Source of the DNA: Sphingomonas lutea
Lineage (GTDB): Bacteria > Pseudomonadota > Alphaproteobacteria > Sphingomonadales > Sphingomonadaceae
Reading direction: 5' to 3'
Length of the DNA: 64,000 bases
NCBI RefSeq assembly: GCF_014396785.1
Contig: NZ_CP060718.1
Coordinates: forward strand, 454,501-518,500
This document shows positions 27,750-35,984 of this stretch, in pieces. Under the pieces are notes generated by a model. It saw nothing but the letters and a program-made list of their open reading frames with translations, ran no database searches and was not told where the DNA came from. Numbering within the stretch: the stretch's first letter is position 1; each line of letters opens with the position of its first letter. A program made the position numbers and the translations under genes.

Positions 27750-29428
27750 GCGGCGCGCCCGCCCAGCGGCAATGAAATCGACAATCTCGTCACCCCCATG
27801 CCGCGCGACAGGTCGAGCGCACCGCCCGCCGCCTCCACCCGCTCGCGCAACGTCATCGGCATGCGCGCGCCCTCGCCGCTTTTCGGAAAGGCCGTGCCGT
27901 CGTTGATGAAGTCGAGCCGCAACGCGTCGTTCGCGGCGCGCAGCCGGATGCTGACGTTCTTGGCGCCCGCATGACGCACGGCATTGGCGACTGCCTCGCG
28001 CACCAGCTGCTGCGCGTCCAAATGCAGGCGCGTCGGCACGGCGACGTCCGCGTCTTCGGCGGAAAAGGTGCACTGGACGTGCCACTGCCGCCCCAGCCGG
28101 TCGGCCAAGCCTTTCAGATCCTTGGCGACCTCTTCGACCTCGACCTGCGATGCATCGCGAAGCGCCGCGATGAAGCCGCGAAGCTCGACCTGCTCCTGCA
28201 GCATCAATTGCTTCAATTCGTCGAGTTCGGGGGTGAGGTCGCGCTCCGATGAGCGCTTCATGGCTTCGAGGCGGAAGGCGGCCCCTGCAAGGAACTGGAC
28301 GACGCTGTCGTGAAGGTCGCGCGCAATCGCCAGCCGCGAGCGCGATTCGGCGCTTTCCTCGGCCGCTTTCATCAGGGCGCGCCGATGCATTTGCGCCGCG
28401 ACATGCGCGCCGACCTGGGTGCCAAGATCGAGCGAGTCGCTCGACAATGCCGGCATGCCCTCCAGAAACAGCTGACCTTCCCCGGCTTGGCTGAGCAGGG
28501 GCACTGCCAACCCCTCGCGAAGTCCCAGCCTGTCGATGACTCCGGTACCAAGCAATGGGCCGAGCTTTTGGGCCTGAAGGTTGCCGTCCGCATCGCGGCG
28601 AAGGGCGCGGTGATGGGCGACGTCATAAAGAAAGGGGGCGTCTGCCAGCTTGCTGAAATCGGCCGCTTGGGCCTGGTCGACATTGCCGGCCCCGTCGCGT
28701 TCGGTGGCGACGATCGCTTTGCTCCCACCGGACCGGACCCAGACCAAGGCGCCGCCGGCGGCGCGGGTGACGACGATGGCATCGTGCAAGGCGGCCTCGA
28801 TCGTCGGCACGCCCGCCGACCCCTCGGCAACCAGCGTGCTCGCAGTCTCGCTCGCCCGCGTTTGCCAGCGGTGGACGCCGAACCAGATCAGGATCAGTGA
28901 CAGGATGACCAGATGGCCGGTGCGTCCGACGAAGCGGCCCAGTTCCAGGTCCGGCCCCGGCGTGGCCAGGCCAGCCATCACGTAAAGCAAGGTCAGGAGG
29001 ACCGCGGTCAGCGCGGTGGCGCGCCAGCCCCAGCGGATCGCCGCGGCCAGCAGGACGAACACGAAGAAGGTGAAGAAGGGGCTTTTGTCGCCCTCGGTCA
29101 AATAGACCACGGACGTGAACAGCGCGATGTCGACCGCATGCGCCGGCCCGCCCGATTGCGCGTCGAGCCACCAATTCTTCCAGGTGAGGCAGGTGATGAC
29201 GACGGCGAACAGCAGATAGCCCCACAACAGGGGGTAGGTCGCGGGCGGCACCTGGCGCGGGTGCGACCAGTCGATCCACACGACGACCAGGAACAGCGAC
29301 GCCAATAGCAGCCGCCCCAGCGCGATCACGCGTCCCGACGCTAGTTGAACCCCGCTCCCCACGGCGGCGATGGTATCGCATCGGACGCGCCGCGCCCACC
29401 CGCCCGCGCTGCGACCGTCGGGCAACAC
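27746..29428 (-). CDS. NarL-system sensor histidine kinase (HisKA_3) with GAF-like region
   Basis: A 560-residue kinase. About five to six membrane segments occupy residues ~30-185, a GAF-like domain ~200-340, then a HisKA_3 dimerisation domain with the phospho-His in IARDLHDSVVQFLAG and a degenerate ATPase with AVANAVRHAGAKN. The C-terminus lacks an obvious final GLGL-type box, having LSRGMGVTRLSISL instead. Translation is read from a GTG at 29428; an in-frame GTG at about 29386 is an alternative. It precedes the LuxR-type regulator. Confidence 0.88.
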   Translation of the reverse strand: MLPDGRSAGGWARRVRCDTIAAVGSGVQLASGRVIALGRLLLASLFLVVVWIDWSHPRQVPPATYPLLWGYLLFAVVITCLTWKNWWLDAQSGGPAHAVDIALFTSVVYLTEGDKSPFFTFFVFVLLAAAIRWGWRATALTAVLLTLLYVMAGLATPGPDLELGRFVGRTGHLVILSLILIWFGVHRWQTRASETASTLVAEGSAGVPTIEAALHDAIVVTRAAGGALVWVRSGGSKAIVATERDGAGNVDQAQAADFSKLADAPFLYDVAHHRALRRDADGNLQAQKLGPLLGTGVIDRLGLREGLAVPLLSQAGEGQLFLEGMPALSSDSLDLGTQVGAHVAAQMHRRALMKAAEESAESRSRLAIARDLHDSVVQFLAGAAFRLEAMKRSSERDLTPELDELKQLMLQEQVELRGFIAALRDASQVEVEEVAKDLKGLADRLGRQWHVQCTFSAEDADVAVPTRLHLDAQQLVREAVANAVRHAGAKNVSIRLRAANDALRLDFINDGTAFPKSGEGARMPMTLRERVEAAGGALDLSRGMGVTRLSISLPLGGRAA

Positions 29429-29460
29429 TAACCTTGGACAAGGTGAACTTTGGATATCTT

Positions 29461-29553
29461 GTCCGGTTGCCGCCGCGTGGCTAGTTCGGACGGGTCTTCA
29501 ATCGGACCTTCTGGAAAGGAGCGCGGCCAGCGAACCCGCGCTCCTTTCTTTTT
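29461..29553 (+). ncRNA. Candidate small RNA ending in an intrinsic terminator
   Basis: About 90 bp of the 152-bp gap can fold into two small hairpins (GTCCG at 29461 with CGGAC near 29487; GGTC near 29493 with GACC near 29505). A perfect terminator stem and a U-tract follow. No plus-strand protein gene ends upstream of it: the nearest genes on both sides are on the minus strand. A weak TTGGAC/TATCTT promoter pair lies at 29434-29460. It is inferred from structure only; the start is approximate. Confidence 0.4.
29515..29553 (+). terminator. Strong rho-independent terminator
   Basis: A perfect 12-bp stem, AAAGGAGCGCGG (29515-29526) against CCGCGCTCCTTT (29536-29547), has a 9-nt loop and is followed by CTTTTT on the plus strand. 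The T-run orients it on the plus strand. On the minus strand it also lies 28 bp after the EF-hand gene and could end that transcript, though its U-tract there is poor. Confidence 0.75.
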
Positions 29554-29580
29554 GTGCGGACTTTATGCGTGGGCGCGCGC

Positions 29581-29889
29581 TTAGTAGCGGGCGAGGATGA
29601 ATTCGCGCGCCGCGCGATATTCGGTGGGCGTTACGCGGCCATCCTCGTCGCCGTCGGCAATCGCCCGGAAGGCGTCGGCGGCGGCCTGCGCCTCGCGCGC
29701 CGACAACAGGATGTCCCGATCCGTGTCGTGGGTCTTGAGCGCCCAGTTCATCAGCACCCAGTCGCGCTCGAAAATCTGCGCCGCGGCAACGCCGATCGGC
29801 GCGCTCGCCTGGGTCGCTTCGGTGGGAACGGGGCGCGCCGCGGCCGGGGTCGCGACCAATGCGGCAAGCAGCAACGAAGACCAACGCAT
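29581..29889 (-). CDS. Small exported EF-hand protein
   Basis: A 102-residue protein with a signal peptide (MRWSSLLLAALVATPAAA). Two EF-hand-like loops are seen: DTDRDILLSAREA and the better DGDEDGRVTPTEY. It probably binds calcium in the periplasm; function is unknown. The ATG at 29889 follows GGAGG at the right distance, so it is preferred over the upstream starts at 29901 and 29919. It follows the hybrid kinase gene on the same strand. Confidence 0.82.
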   Translation of the reverse strand: MRWSSLLLAALVATPAAARPVPTEATQASAPIGVAAAQIFERDWVLMNWALKTHDTDRDILLSAREAQAAADAFRAIADGDEDGRVTPTEYRAAREFILARY

Positions 29890-29954
29890 CGCAACCTCCA
29901 TCCACCCGCGCATCGCCAAACGCGTAAGTGCGCTTTGGGTTCAGGAGCGAACCG

Positions 29955-32318
29955 TCAGGACTTCGACAGCGCCCCGCGCACCGCCTTGTCGAGTGCGTCG
30001 GCGCGGAACGGCTTGGCCAGCAGCGGCGCATCGGGCGCGACGCGCTTGACCGCGTCGGTCTCGCTGTAGCCGGACACGAACAGGATCGGCTGGTCGGGTC
30101 GCTGGCTGAGGATGCGGCTGGCGACTTCGGCGCCGGACAGGCCGGGCATGATGAAATCGAGCACCACCAGGTCGGGCGCCTCGCGATCCATCTCGGCCAG
30201 GCCGGCGCGGCCGTCGGCGGCCTCGCGGACGCTGTAGCCTTGCTCTTCCAGCGTGGCGACGACGAAGCCGCGCACATCGGGGTCGTCGTCGATCACCAGC
30301 ACCGATGCGCTCATCCGTTCGGACGGCGTCGCTAGTCCGTCGACCGGTGCCGCGGCCTCGGCTTCGCTTGCGCCTTCCGCCGCGCGGAACAGCAGCTCGA
30401 CCGACGTCCCGTGGCCGGGCCGGCTTGCGATCCGCGCCGCGCCGCCCGACTGGCGGGCCATGCCATAGACCATCGACAGGCCAAGCCCCGTGCCCTTGCC
30501 GACGTCCTTGGTCGTGAAGAAGGGGTCGAACGCGCGCGCGGCGACGTCTTCGGCCATGCCCTCGCCGGTGTCGGTGATGGTCAGTGCGATATAGGTGCCG
30601 TCCTCAAGGTCGGGGTCGTCGCGGACCTCGACCTTGCGCGTGGCGAAGCTGAGGATTCCGCCGTCCGGCATTGCGTCGCGCGCATTGATCGCCAGGTTGA
30701 GCACCGCGACCTCGAGCTGGGTCGGGTCGGCCATCACCGGTATCGCGTCGCCGTCGAGGTCGAAGCGTTTCTCGATCCCCGGGCCAAGCACGTTGCGCAA
30801 GAGCGGGCGCATGTTCTGAATGAGCGGCGCGACCAACGTCGGCCGAACCTCGAGCCGCTGCACCCGGCTGAACGCCAGCAGCTGTCCTGTCAGCCGCGCC
30901 CCGCGCTCGGCCGCCGCAAGCGCATTGTCGGCATAGCGCTTGAGCTTGTCATCCTCGGTCCGCTTGGTGATCACGTCGAGGCCGCCGACGACCACCGTCA
31001 GCAGATTGTTGAAATCGTGCGCGATGCCGCCCGTCAGCTGGCCCAGCGCTTCCATCTTCTGGCTCTGGCGCAATTGCTCCTGCGCGGTCTTGAGCTCGGT
31101 CAGGTCGCGCGCTTCGAACAACAGATAAACGACCTCGCCGTCGGACCCGCGCACGGGCTGCACGGACACGTCGAGGAAGGCGGTCGGAACGCCTGTCCGT
31201 TCCATCTTGACCTCGGTCGTGAAGACCTCGCCCCGCGCCGCCGCGGCGATGCCCTGCTTCATATGCTCGCGATGCTGCGGATAGGCCGACAGCGTCGGCG
31301 CATCCCATAACTTCTGGCCGATCGCCTCGTCGGGATGGGGGTGGCGCCACACCTCCCGCCGGTTGTTGACCGCAATCACCGTGCCGTCGGGCTTGAGCAG
31401 CACCATGACCTCGAGCGCGGCTTCGAACACCGCGCGGAACTGCGCTTCGGACGCGGCCAGCTGTGCAGTCTGCTCCGCCACCTGGCGGCGAAGCTCGAGC
31501 TCGGCTTCCTTGGCAAGCGTGATGTCGCCCGCCACGCCGATGAAGCCGACCAGCTCGCCATCGGGCGAGAAGCGCGGCTGCGACACGCTGCGCAGCCAGC
31601 GATATTCGCCGTCGTGGCGCAGGTAGCGCCCCTCGAGCGTGAAGCTTTGCAGCGATGCCTCGCCGGCCAGGCTTTCGGCGACGATGCGGTCGACGTCGTC
31701 GGGGTGGATGCGCGCGCGCCAGTCGGTCGTGCGCGCCGTCTCGCGCTCGGCGTCCGACGTGCAGTGCGGCCCGCACACGAACTCGACATAAGCGTCGTTG
31801 ACGAAGTCGCGCACGCGGTCGATCCTGGTCACCCACATCAGCGCCGGCGCGCTGTTGGCGATGCGCCGGAAGCGCTCCTCGCTTTCCTTGAGCGCGCGTT
31901 CGGCGGCGCGCTGCTCGGTGACGTCGGTGATCAAGGCGACGATGCCGTGCACTGCGCCGTCGGGCCCCGGCTGCGGCACATATTCGGCCTGGAGCGCGAG
32001 CGGCCCGCGCGTCGGATGGTCGAAGTCCGCCGCGAACCACTGCCGCTCGCCGCCGAACGCCGCTTCGAACATCGGCTTGCGCACCGCATAGACCTCGGGC
32101 CCGAGCAGTTCCTCGACCGTAAGGCCCAGCAGCTCGCGCCGCGGCCGCTCGAAGAATTCGGCGAAGGCGCGGTTGATGAAGGTGTAGCGTCGCTCGCGGT
32201 CGATATAGGCGATGGGGTTGGGCAGGGCATCGGCGATCCCGCGGATCCAGCCGAAGTCGAAGCCCGGCGGCACGCTGCGCCCCGTCACGTCCGAATCGTC
32301 CCTGCCGCGATCGCCCAT
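29955..32318 (-). CDS. Multi-PAS hybrid histidine kinase with C-terminal receiver
   Basis: A 787-residue soluble sensor with no visible membrane segment. Three PAS domains (about residues 20-135, 145-270 and 285-405) lead into a HisKA domain with phospho-His in [11 protein letters not shown], an ATPase domain ([28 protein letters not shown]), then a receiver with phospho-Asp in [10 protein letters not shown] and Lys in LLAKPF. This is the layout of the HDFNN-type hybrid kinases. The ATG at 32318 is preferred over a TTG at 32339. It is divergent from 32384. The signal and partner are unknown. Confidence 0.92.
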   Translation of the reverse strand: MGDRGRDDSDVTGRSVPPGFDFGWIRGIADALPNPIAYIDRERRYTFINRAFAEFFERPRRELLGLTVEELLGPEVYAVRKPMFEAAFGGERQWFAADFDHPTRGPLALQAEYVPQPGPDGAVHGIVALITDVTEQRAAERALKESEERFRRIANSAPALMWVTRIDRVRDFVNDAYVEFVCGPHCTSDAERETARTTDWRARIHPDDVDRIVAESLAGEASLQSFTLEGRYLRHDGEYRWLRSVSQPRFSPDGELVGFIGVAGDITLAKEAELELRRQVAEQTAQLAASEAQFRAVFEAALEVMVLLKPDGTVIAVNNRREVWRHPHPDEAIGQKLWDAPTLSAYPQHREHMKQGIAAAARGEVFTTEVKMERTGVPTAFLDVSVQPVRGSDGEVVYLLFEARDLTELKTAQEQLRQSQKMEALGQLTGGIAHDFNNLLTVVVGGLDVITKRTEDDKLKRYADNALAAAERGARLTGQLLAFSRVQRLEVRPTLVAPLIQNMRPLLRNVLGPGIEKRFDLDGDAIPVMADPTQLEVAVLNLAINARDAMPDGGILSFATRKVEVRDDPDLEDGTYIALTITDTGEGMAEDVAARAFDPFFTTKDVGKGTGLGLSMVYGMARQSGGAARIASRPGHGTSVELLFRAAEGASEAEAAAPVDGLATPSERMSASVLVIDDDPDVRGFVVATLEEQGYSVREAADGRAGLAEMDREAPDLVVLDFIMPGLSGAEVASRILSQRPDQPILFVSGYSETDAVKRVAPDAPLLAKPFRADALDKAVRGALSKS

Positions 32319-32383
32319 GCGCCCGACGCTACAGGCCAAATTTTCGCTTTCCTATTAGGATTTCGCTTGCTCCATCCTCATCG

Positions 32384-33358
32384 ATGAGCAGCATCCCCGT
32401 CATCTGCGACCGTTGTCGCGCCACCGGATTCGCCGGCGAATCCGATTTCACCCACCTTGGCGATCTCCTCGCCTTCACCCCCGTCCCGCGCTTGACCAAG
32501 CGCGCCGACGGCTGGACGCCCGAGCGTCAGCGCGCCTTCATCGCCGCGCTCTCCGCCACCGGCTCGAAGCGGCAGGCGGTGCAGGCCCTCGGCATGGCCG
32601 CCTATGGCGTGGATCAGCTGCTCAAGGCCGACGGCAGCGACAGCTTCAAGGCCGCAGTCGACCGCGCCATGCTGATCGCCCAGGCCAACGGCAGCATGAA
32701 GATCGCGCAAGGCGTGGCCGACGCCGCGGCCCGCAATGCCCAGCTCACCCCGCCCTCGCGTCTCCGCGGCCTCCCCCCGCCCGAAGCCGAAGAGCCGGAG
32801 GAGGATGAGGACCGCAAGTGGGAATTGCTTGAAGGCATCGGCGTCAAGTTCATGCGCAAGGTCGCGGCCGAACGGCAGGCGCGCCTGGCGGGGGAGATTG
32901 TCGCCGCCGATTTCTATCTGCGCCAGATCACGGTGATGGAAGTCATGCTCGACCTCCTGTCGGCCAAGCTCGGCTTCGACGCGAATGAGGTGCTGCGGGA
33001 TCTGCGGCGCGGCGATCACGCCCTCGTCCAGATCGCCGCGACCACGTTCAGCGACTCGCTCGATCGGGCCCGCCGCGCCTGGTGGGCGGACGAAGGCGCG
33101 CCCAACCGCCCGCCTTATCCCGACCCGCGCTTCCTGACGCAGCACCGCCACCGCGACGGCAATTATGCGGTCGCGGTGGATCAGAGCGCGACCGGCGCCA
33201 CCACGACCCCGGCGCGCGGCTACACGCAGGAAGAATGGGCGGCTATGGGCGCCGACGCGCAATGGGCGGCGCGGGAAAAGCAGTTCGAGGAGGACGCCGT
33301 CGCGCAAGCCCAATGGGAACGGCGCGCCCATGCCGAATGGGAGGAGCGCCAGGGATGA
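32384..33358 (+). CDS. Uncharacterised protein with CxxC and HTH-like segment
   Basis: A 324-residue protein of unknown function. The N-terminus has one CxxC (CDRC, residues 8-11). Residues ~42-75 (DGWTPERQRAFIAAL, then SKRQAVQALGM) resemble a helix-turn-helix segment that I recall from sphingomonad proteins of unknown function. The middle is acidic and the C-terminus rich in Trp, Gln and Glu, probably helical. It is divergent from the PAS kinase by 65 bp and overlaps the next small gene by 4 bp. A phage-type small-terminase fold is conceivable but unsupported. Confidence 0.7.
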   Translation: MSSIPVICDRCRATGFAGESDFTHLGDLLAFTPVPRLTKRADGWTPERQRAFIAALSATGSKRQAVQALGMAAYGVDQLLKADGSDSFKAAVDRAMLIAQANGSMKIAQGVADAAARNAQLTPPSRLRGLPPPEAEEPEEDEDRKWELLEGIGVKFMRKVAAERQARLAGEIVAADFYLRQITVMEVMLDLLSAKLGFDANEVLRDLRRGDHALVQIAATTFSDSLDRARRAWWADEGAPNRPPYPDPRFLTQHRHRDGNYAVAVDQSATGATTTPARGYTQEEWAAMGADAQWAAREKQFEEDAVAQAQWERRAHAEWEERQG

Positions 33359-33561
33359 GCAAGCCGGAAGACGACCAGCAACCGACCGCCCCGAACATGC
33401 GTACCTTCTCGCTCAACAGCCAGGCGTTCTACGAAGCCGTCCGCGAACCCCGCGAGCGCCCGTGGATCCCCAACGGCGCGCTCCCGCGGGAGCCGAAGGT
33501 TTGGGGGCCGAGGGTGATTGTGGAGCAGCGCGATGGGCCGGCGCGGAGGAGAAAAGGTTGA
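33355..33561 (+). CDS. Small uncharacterised protein coupled to 32384-33358
   Basis: A 68-residue protein whose ATG overlaps the TGA of the upstream gene (ATGA). It is Pro- and Arg-rich, with a central PNMRTFSLNSQAF segment and PWIPNGALPREPKVWGPR. No known domain is recognised. Tight coupling and good codon use support a real gene. Its last codons overlap the left arm of the inverted repeat at 33556-33584. Confidence 0.6.
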   Translation: MSKPEDDQQPTAPNMRTFSLNSQAFYEAVREPRERPWIPNGALPREPKVWGPRVIVEQRDGPARRRKG

Positions 33562-33584
33562 CAGGGGAGCCGACCCTGTCAACC
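33556..33584 (+). promoter_or_regulatory. Perfect 11-bp inverted repeat, probable operator of the toxin-antitoxin pair
   Basis: GGTTGACAGGG (33556-33566) is exactly complementary to CCCTGTCAACC (33574-33584) with a 7-nt spacer. It ends 5 bp before the -35 box of the toxin-antitoxin promoter. No T-run follows, so an operator bound by the HTH antitoxin fits better than a terminator, though it could also end the upstream transcript. Confidence 0.6.
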
Positions 33585-33588
33585 ACAG

Positions 33589-33617
33589 TTGACATCGCGA
33601 CAGCTGTAAACTATAGG
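33589..33617 (+). promoter_or_regulatory. Sigma-70-type promoter for the toxin-antitoxin pair
   Basis: A perfect -35 TTGACA (33589-33594) is followed by a 17-bp spacer and TATAGG (33612-33617). Transcription would start near 33624, only a few bases before the toxin TTG start. The AGGAGA ribosome-binding site at 33615-33620 overlaps the -10 box, which would leave it outside the transcript. Either the mRNA is nearly leaderless or an upstream promoter is used. Confidence 0.55.
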
Positions 33618-33625
33618 AGACAGGA

Positions 33626-33919
33626 TTGATCGAGGTTCGGCAGACCACCCGCTTTTCGACTTGGCTGGCGGGTCTGCGGGACGAACGCGCCCGAGCCCGC
33701 ATCCTGAAGCGGCTTGATCGGGCCGGGCAGGGGAATTTGGGCGACGTCGCTCCGGTTGGGGAAGGCGTCTCGGAGATGAGGATTTTCTATGGCCCAGGCT
33801 ACCGCGTCTATTTCGTCCAGCGCGGGTCGGCGCTGATCGTTCTGCTGTGCGGCGGCGACAAGGCGACGCAAAACGCGGACATCGCGGAAGCGAAGGCCAT
33901 GGCGGAGGAGTTGGACTGA
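33626..33919 (+). CDS. RelE/HigB-superfamily toxin (phage-derived Gp49-like family)
   Basis: A 97-residue small basic protein of the addiction-module killer type. The family pattern is visible: a TxxFxxWLxxLRDxRARxRIxxRL helix, then GDVxPVGEGVSEMRIxYGPGYRVYF and VLLCGGDKxTQxxDIxxAKxMA. These toxins usually cleave mRNA on ribosomes. The start is TTG at 33626, after AGGAGA; no ATG fits upstream. It overlaps the antitoxin by one base. Toxin-first order is usual for HigBA. Confidence 0.88.
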   Translation: MIEVRQTTRFSTWLAGLRDERARARILKRLDRAGQGNLGDVAPVGEGVSEMRIFYGPGYRVYFVQRGSALIVLLCGGDKATQNADIAEAKAMAEELD

Positions 33920-34215
33920 TGCCGAAGATCGAAACCACGAAGTTCGACTCCGCCGATTACCTCAACACCGCCGAAGCCATCGCCGCTTATCTCGACGCCT
34001 ATCTCGAAGACGCCACCCCCGAAGAGCTGCGCGGCGCACTCGCCACTGTCGCGCGCTCCCACGGCATTTCGGATCTGGCGCGGCGCAGCGGCGTCAGCCG
34101 GCCGGGAATTTACAAGGCGCTGGGCGAGGACGGGAACCCGTCGTTTGAGACGATCCGCTCGATCTTGGGGGCAATGGGGTTGCGGTTGACGATTGAGCCT
34201 GCCGAGATGGGTTAA
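33919..34215 (+). CDS. HTH antitoxin of the RelE/HigB-type module
   Basis: A 98-residue antitoxin of the HigA-like addiction-module antidote family. The C-terminal two-thirds hold a helix-turn-helix: ISDLARRSGVSRPGIYKALG followed by PSFETIRSILGAMGLRL. The N-terminal part (residues 1-40) is a helix-rich segment, as in this family. Its ATG overlaps the toxin TGA (TGATG), which couples their translation. It probably represses its own promoter through the inverted repeat at 33556-33584. Confidence 0.88.
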   Translation: MPKIETTKFDSADYLNTAEAIAAYLDAYLEDATPEELRGALATVARSHGISDLARRSGVSRPGIYKALGEDGNPSFETIRSILGAMGLRLTIEPAEMG

Positions 34216-34270
34216 GTTCAGCAAAAAACTCCGGCCGCATTATACTGTTAGTTACGTTTTTGTTTCAAAG

Positions 34271-34299
34271 TTGACATTCGTGAAACCGTTTCGTAATCG
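34271..34299 (+). promoter_or_regulatory. Candidate promoter and operator of the RES/DUF2384 operon
   Basis: A perfect -35 TTGACA (34271-34276) is followed 17 bp on by TAATCG (34294-34299), a weak -10. The palindrome GAAACcGTTTC (34282-34292) lies between them, where a repressor would block RNA polymerase. A second -10-like TATACT is at 34241-34246. The 34319 start then follows a GGAGG site. The DUF2384 antitoxin is the obvious candidate repressor; that is inference. Confidence 0.45.
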
Positions 34300-34318
34300 C
34301 GGTAGCACGGAGGCCGGC

Positions 34319-35650
34319 ATGAACGACAACGTTGTGTATCTTCATGGAAAGCCGCGAGAGGTCGCGCAGGTGACTCGGGTTGGATACCGAGAACATGCCC
34401 TTTGCGAACAACTGCTAAGTGCAAACAAATTGGGAACTCGACGCTTTGTATTGGAAGCGGCCACAGAAAGCACGCGTCGACACAAAAGCTTAGTCAGATC
34501 GCTCAAAGACCGGAAGGCAGAGATAGTCCTCGATACGAATTGCGCTGAACTAAGCGTCAAGGGTCGCTTTGCCGGTTCAGTGAAATCAGCTCCATGGTCA
34601 GCGGAAGGCCGCGCACTTGAGGCCGAAGATTTTGTCCCCGGCACGAACAGGAGCGTGATTGAGCCCATCGCCCGATATGCGGTGAAGAATGAGATAACAG
34701 CCTTGCTCTCGCCCTCGCACTTACTGACCGAAGGCGGGCCTGATTGGCTGCCAGTTGATCTCAAATCATGTGAGGCGCTCAGAGTAGCGCTCGATCGCTA
34801 TGGTGGAGGCCACATACCGATCGATTACCCGTTACTCATTTCGTACACGCAGTTTCGCGATCCAAGCGTCCGCAAGAACCTTCGCGAGGCGCTCCGCGAC
34901 TTGCCCGTGGATCGAATTTGGCTTCGCATCGCAGGCTTCGGTGTGGATGCAACCGGCGTGGGCATGTCGCGCGTTGTGGAAGGCTCACGCGATTTCCACG
35001 AATTGGGTATCCCGATAATCGCCGACCAGGTCGGCGGCGTTGCAGCCATCGCCATTTCAGCGATGGGCGGCGTCAGCGGCTTCGCTAGTGGCATTGAGGG
35101 CAAGCAACGTTTTGATGCGTCAACTTGGTTGCGCCCAGCAGCAAGCGGCGGCGGCAGCGGCGCTAAGCGCATATTTATTGCAGGATTGGATCGGTTTCTT
35201 TCGACGGGGGAAATGCGGACATTTTTCGATGACACAAGGACCTCGCGCCATCTTTTCGGATGTTCTGATCCATCTTGCTGCGGCGACGTCGACAAGATGC
35301 TTCGGAATCCCGCTGCTCATTTGGCTGTCCAGAGCGGCCGGCTGGTTTCAAGCCTTTCCGAAACACCGGAGGCGATCCGTGCCGAACAGTTCTTGGAAAA
35401 TCATCTTCGCGAGCACGTAAAGACAGCGGCAAGGGCGAGTAGAATTCGAAACATGGATTACGAATTACGACGGAAGGTTGCGTCATCAGTAAAGCGGCTC
35501 GAACTCGCCTTCGAGGCGCTGTCCGGCCTTCACGACGGCCTGGGAACCGTCGAGCTTCCCGCAGAAGCCAAGTTCCGTAGCGGATCGCGTCAAACCGAAT
35601 TGAATCTAGAAGAGAAGAATCATGAATTCCGTCGCACTCAAAACTCGTGA
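34319..35650 (+). CDS. Uncharacterised 443-residue protein, first gene of RES toxin operon
   Basis: I do not recognise this family. The 443-residue product has alternating hydrophobic strands and helices from about residue 60 to 295 (EIVLDTNC, EITALLSPSHLL, YPLLISYT, RIWLRIAGFG, IPIIADQVGG, FASGIEGK, KRIFIAGLD), suggestive of a TIM-barrel. A cysteine cluster, C315-x4-C320-C321, with H334 could bind metal; a tRNA-guanine transglycosylase-like tail crossed my mind but is unproven. The C-terminus is helical. Codon use is visibly less GC-biased than in flanking genes. The ATG follows GGAGG. Its end overlaps the DUF2384 gene by 29 bp, implying coupling. Confidence 0.75.
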   Translation: MNDNVVYLHGKPREVAQVTRVGYREHALCEQLLSANKLGTRRFVLEAATESTRRHKSLVRSLKDRKAEIVLDTNCAELSVKGRFAGSVKSAPWSAEGRALEAEDFVPGTNRSVIEPIARYAVKNEITALLSPSHLLTEGGPDWLPVDLKSCEALRVALDRYGGGHIPIDYPLLISYTQFRDPSVRKNLREALRDLPVDRIWLRIAGFGVDATGVGMSRVVEGSRDFHELGIPIIADQVGGVAAIAISAMGGVSGFASGIEGKQRFDASTWLRPAASGGGSGAKRIFIAGLDRFLSTGEMRTFFDDTRTSRHLFGCSDPSCCGDVDKMLRNPAAHLAVQSGRLVSSLSETPEAIRAEQFLENHLREHVKTAARASRIRNMDYELRRKVASSVKRLELAFEALSGLHDGLGTVELPAEAKFRSGSRQTELNLEEKNHEFRRTQNS

Positions 35651-35984
35651 AACTGCCGTCTCCCGACTTGTTGGTGAACTCAAGACCATCGGTGGGCTCA
35701 AGGGACGCGACTTGGCGAACATCCTCGGCGTCTCGCCACCAACCGTTACTCGGTGGTCCAAGGGCGAGGCAGATCCGACAATAGACAAGCAGACTGCGAT
35801 GGCGCAGTTGCGTTGGGTCGCTGAGCGGTTGGCAGATTTTTATGAGCCAGACGAAATTCGTTTGTGGCTTCAATCACCCCATCCTCAACTGTCGGCTCTT
35901 CGACCCTACGATCTGATCGTCGAGGGCCGCACCGCTGACGTACTCGAGGTAATCGAGCGACTTGATAGTGGGGTGTATCTCTAA
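35622..35984 (+). CDS. DUF2384/Xre-type antitoxin of a RES module
   Basis: A 120-residue protein. Residues ~27-50 form a helix-turn-helix (GRDLANILGVSPPTVTRWS). The C-terminal LQSPHPQLSALRPYDLIVEGR and DVLEVIERLDSG are the DUF2384 antitoxin-toxin-binding pattern seen in Xre/ParS/MbcA antitoxins. It starts within the 3' end of the upstream gene and stops directly before the RES toxin start, with no gap. Expected to neutralise the RES toxin and repress the operon. Confidence 0.9.
   Translation: MNSVALKTRETAVSRLVGELKTIGGLKGRDLANILGVSPPTVTRWSKGEADPTIDKQTAMAQLRWVAERLADFYEPDEIRLWLQSPHPQLSALRPYDLIVEGRTADVLEVIERLDSGVYL

Noticed and set aside
32384..33358. Small terminase subunit
   Set aside because: The HTH-like N-terminal segment is suggestive, but there is no large terminase or phage gene next to it.
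34319..35650. Naming the 443-residue protein a tRNA-guanine transglycosylase or DpdA-like enzyme
   Set aside because: Only a vague cysteine/histidine arrangement and barrel-like alternation were seen. No TGT signature or 7-deazaguanine genes are nearby.
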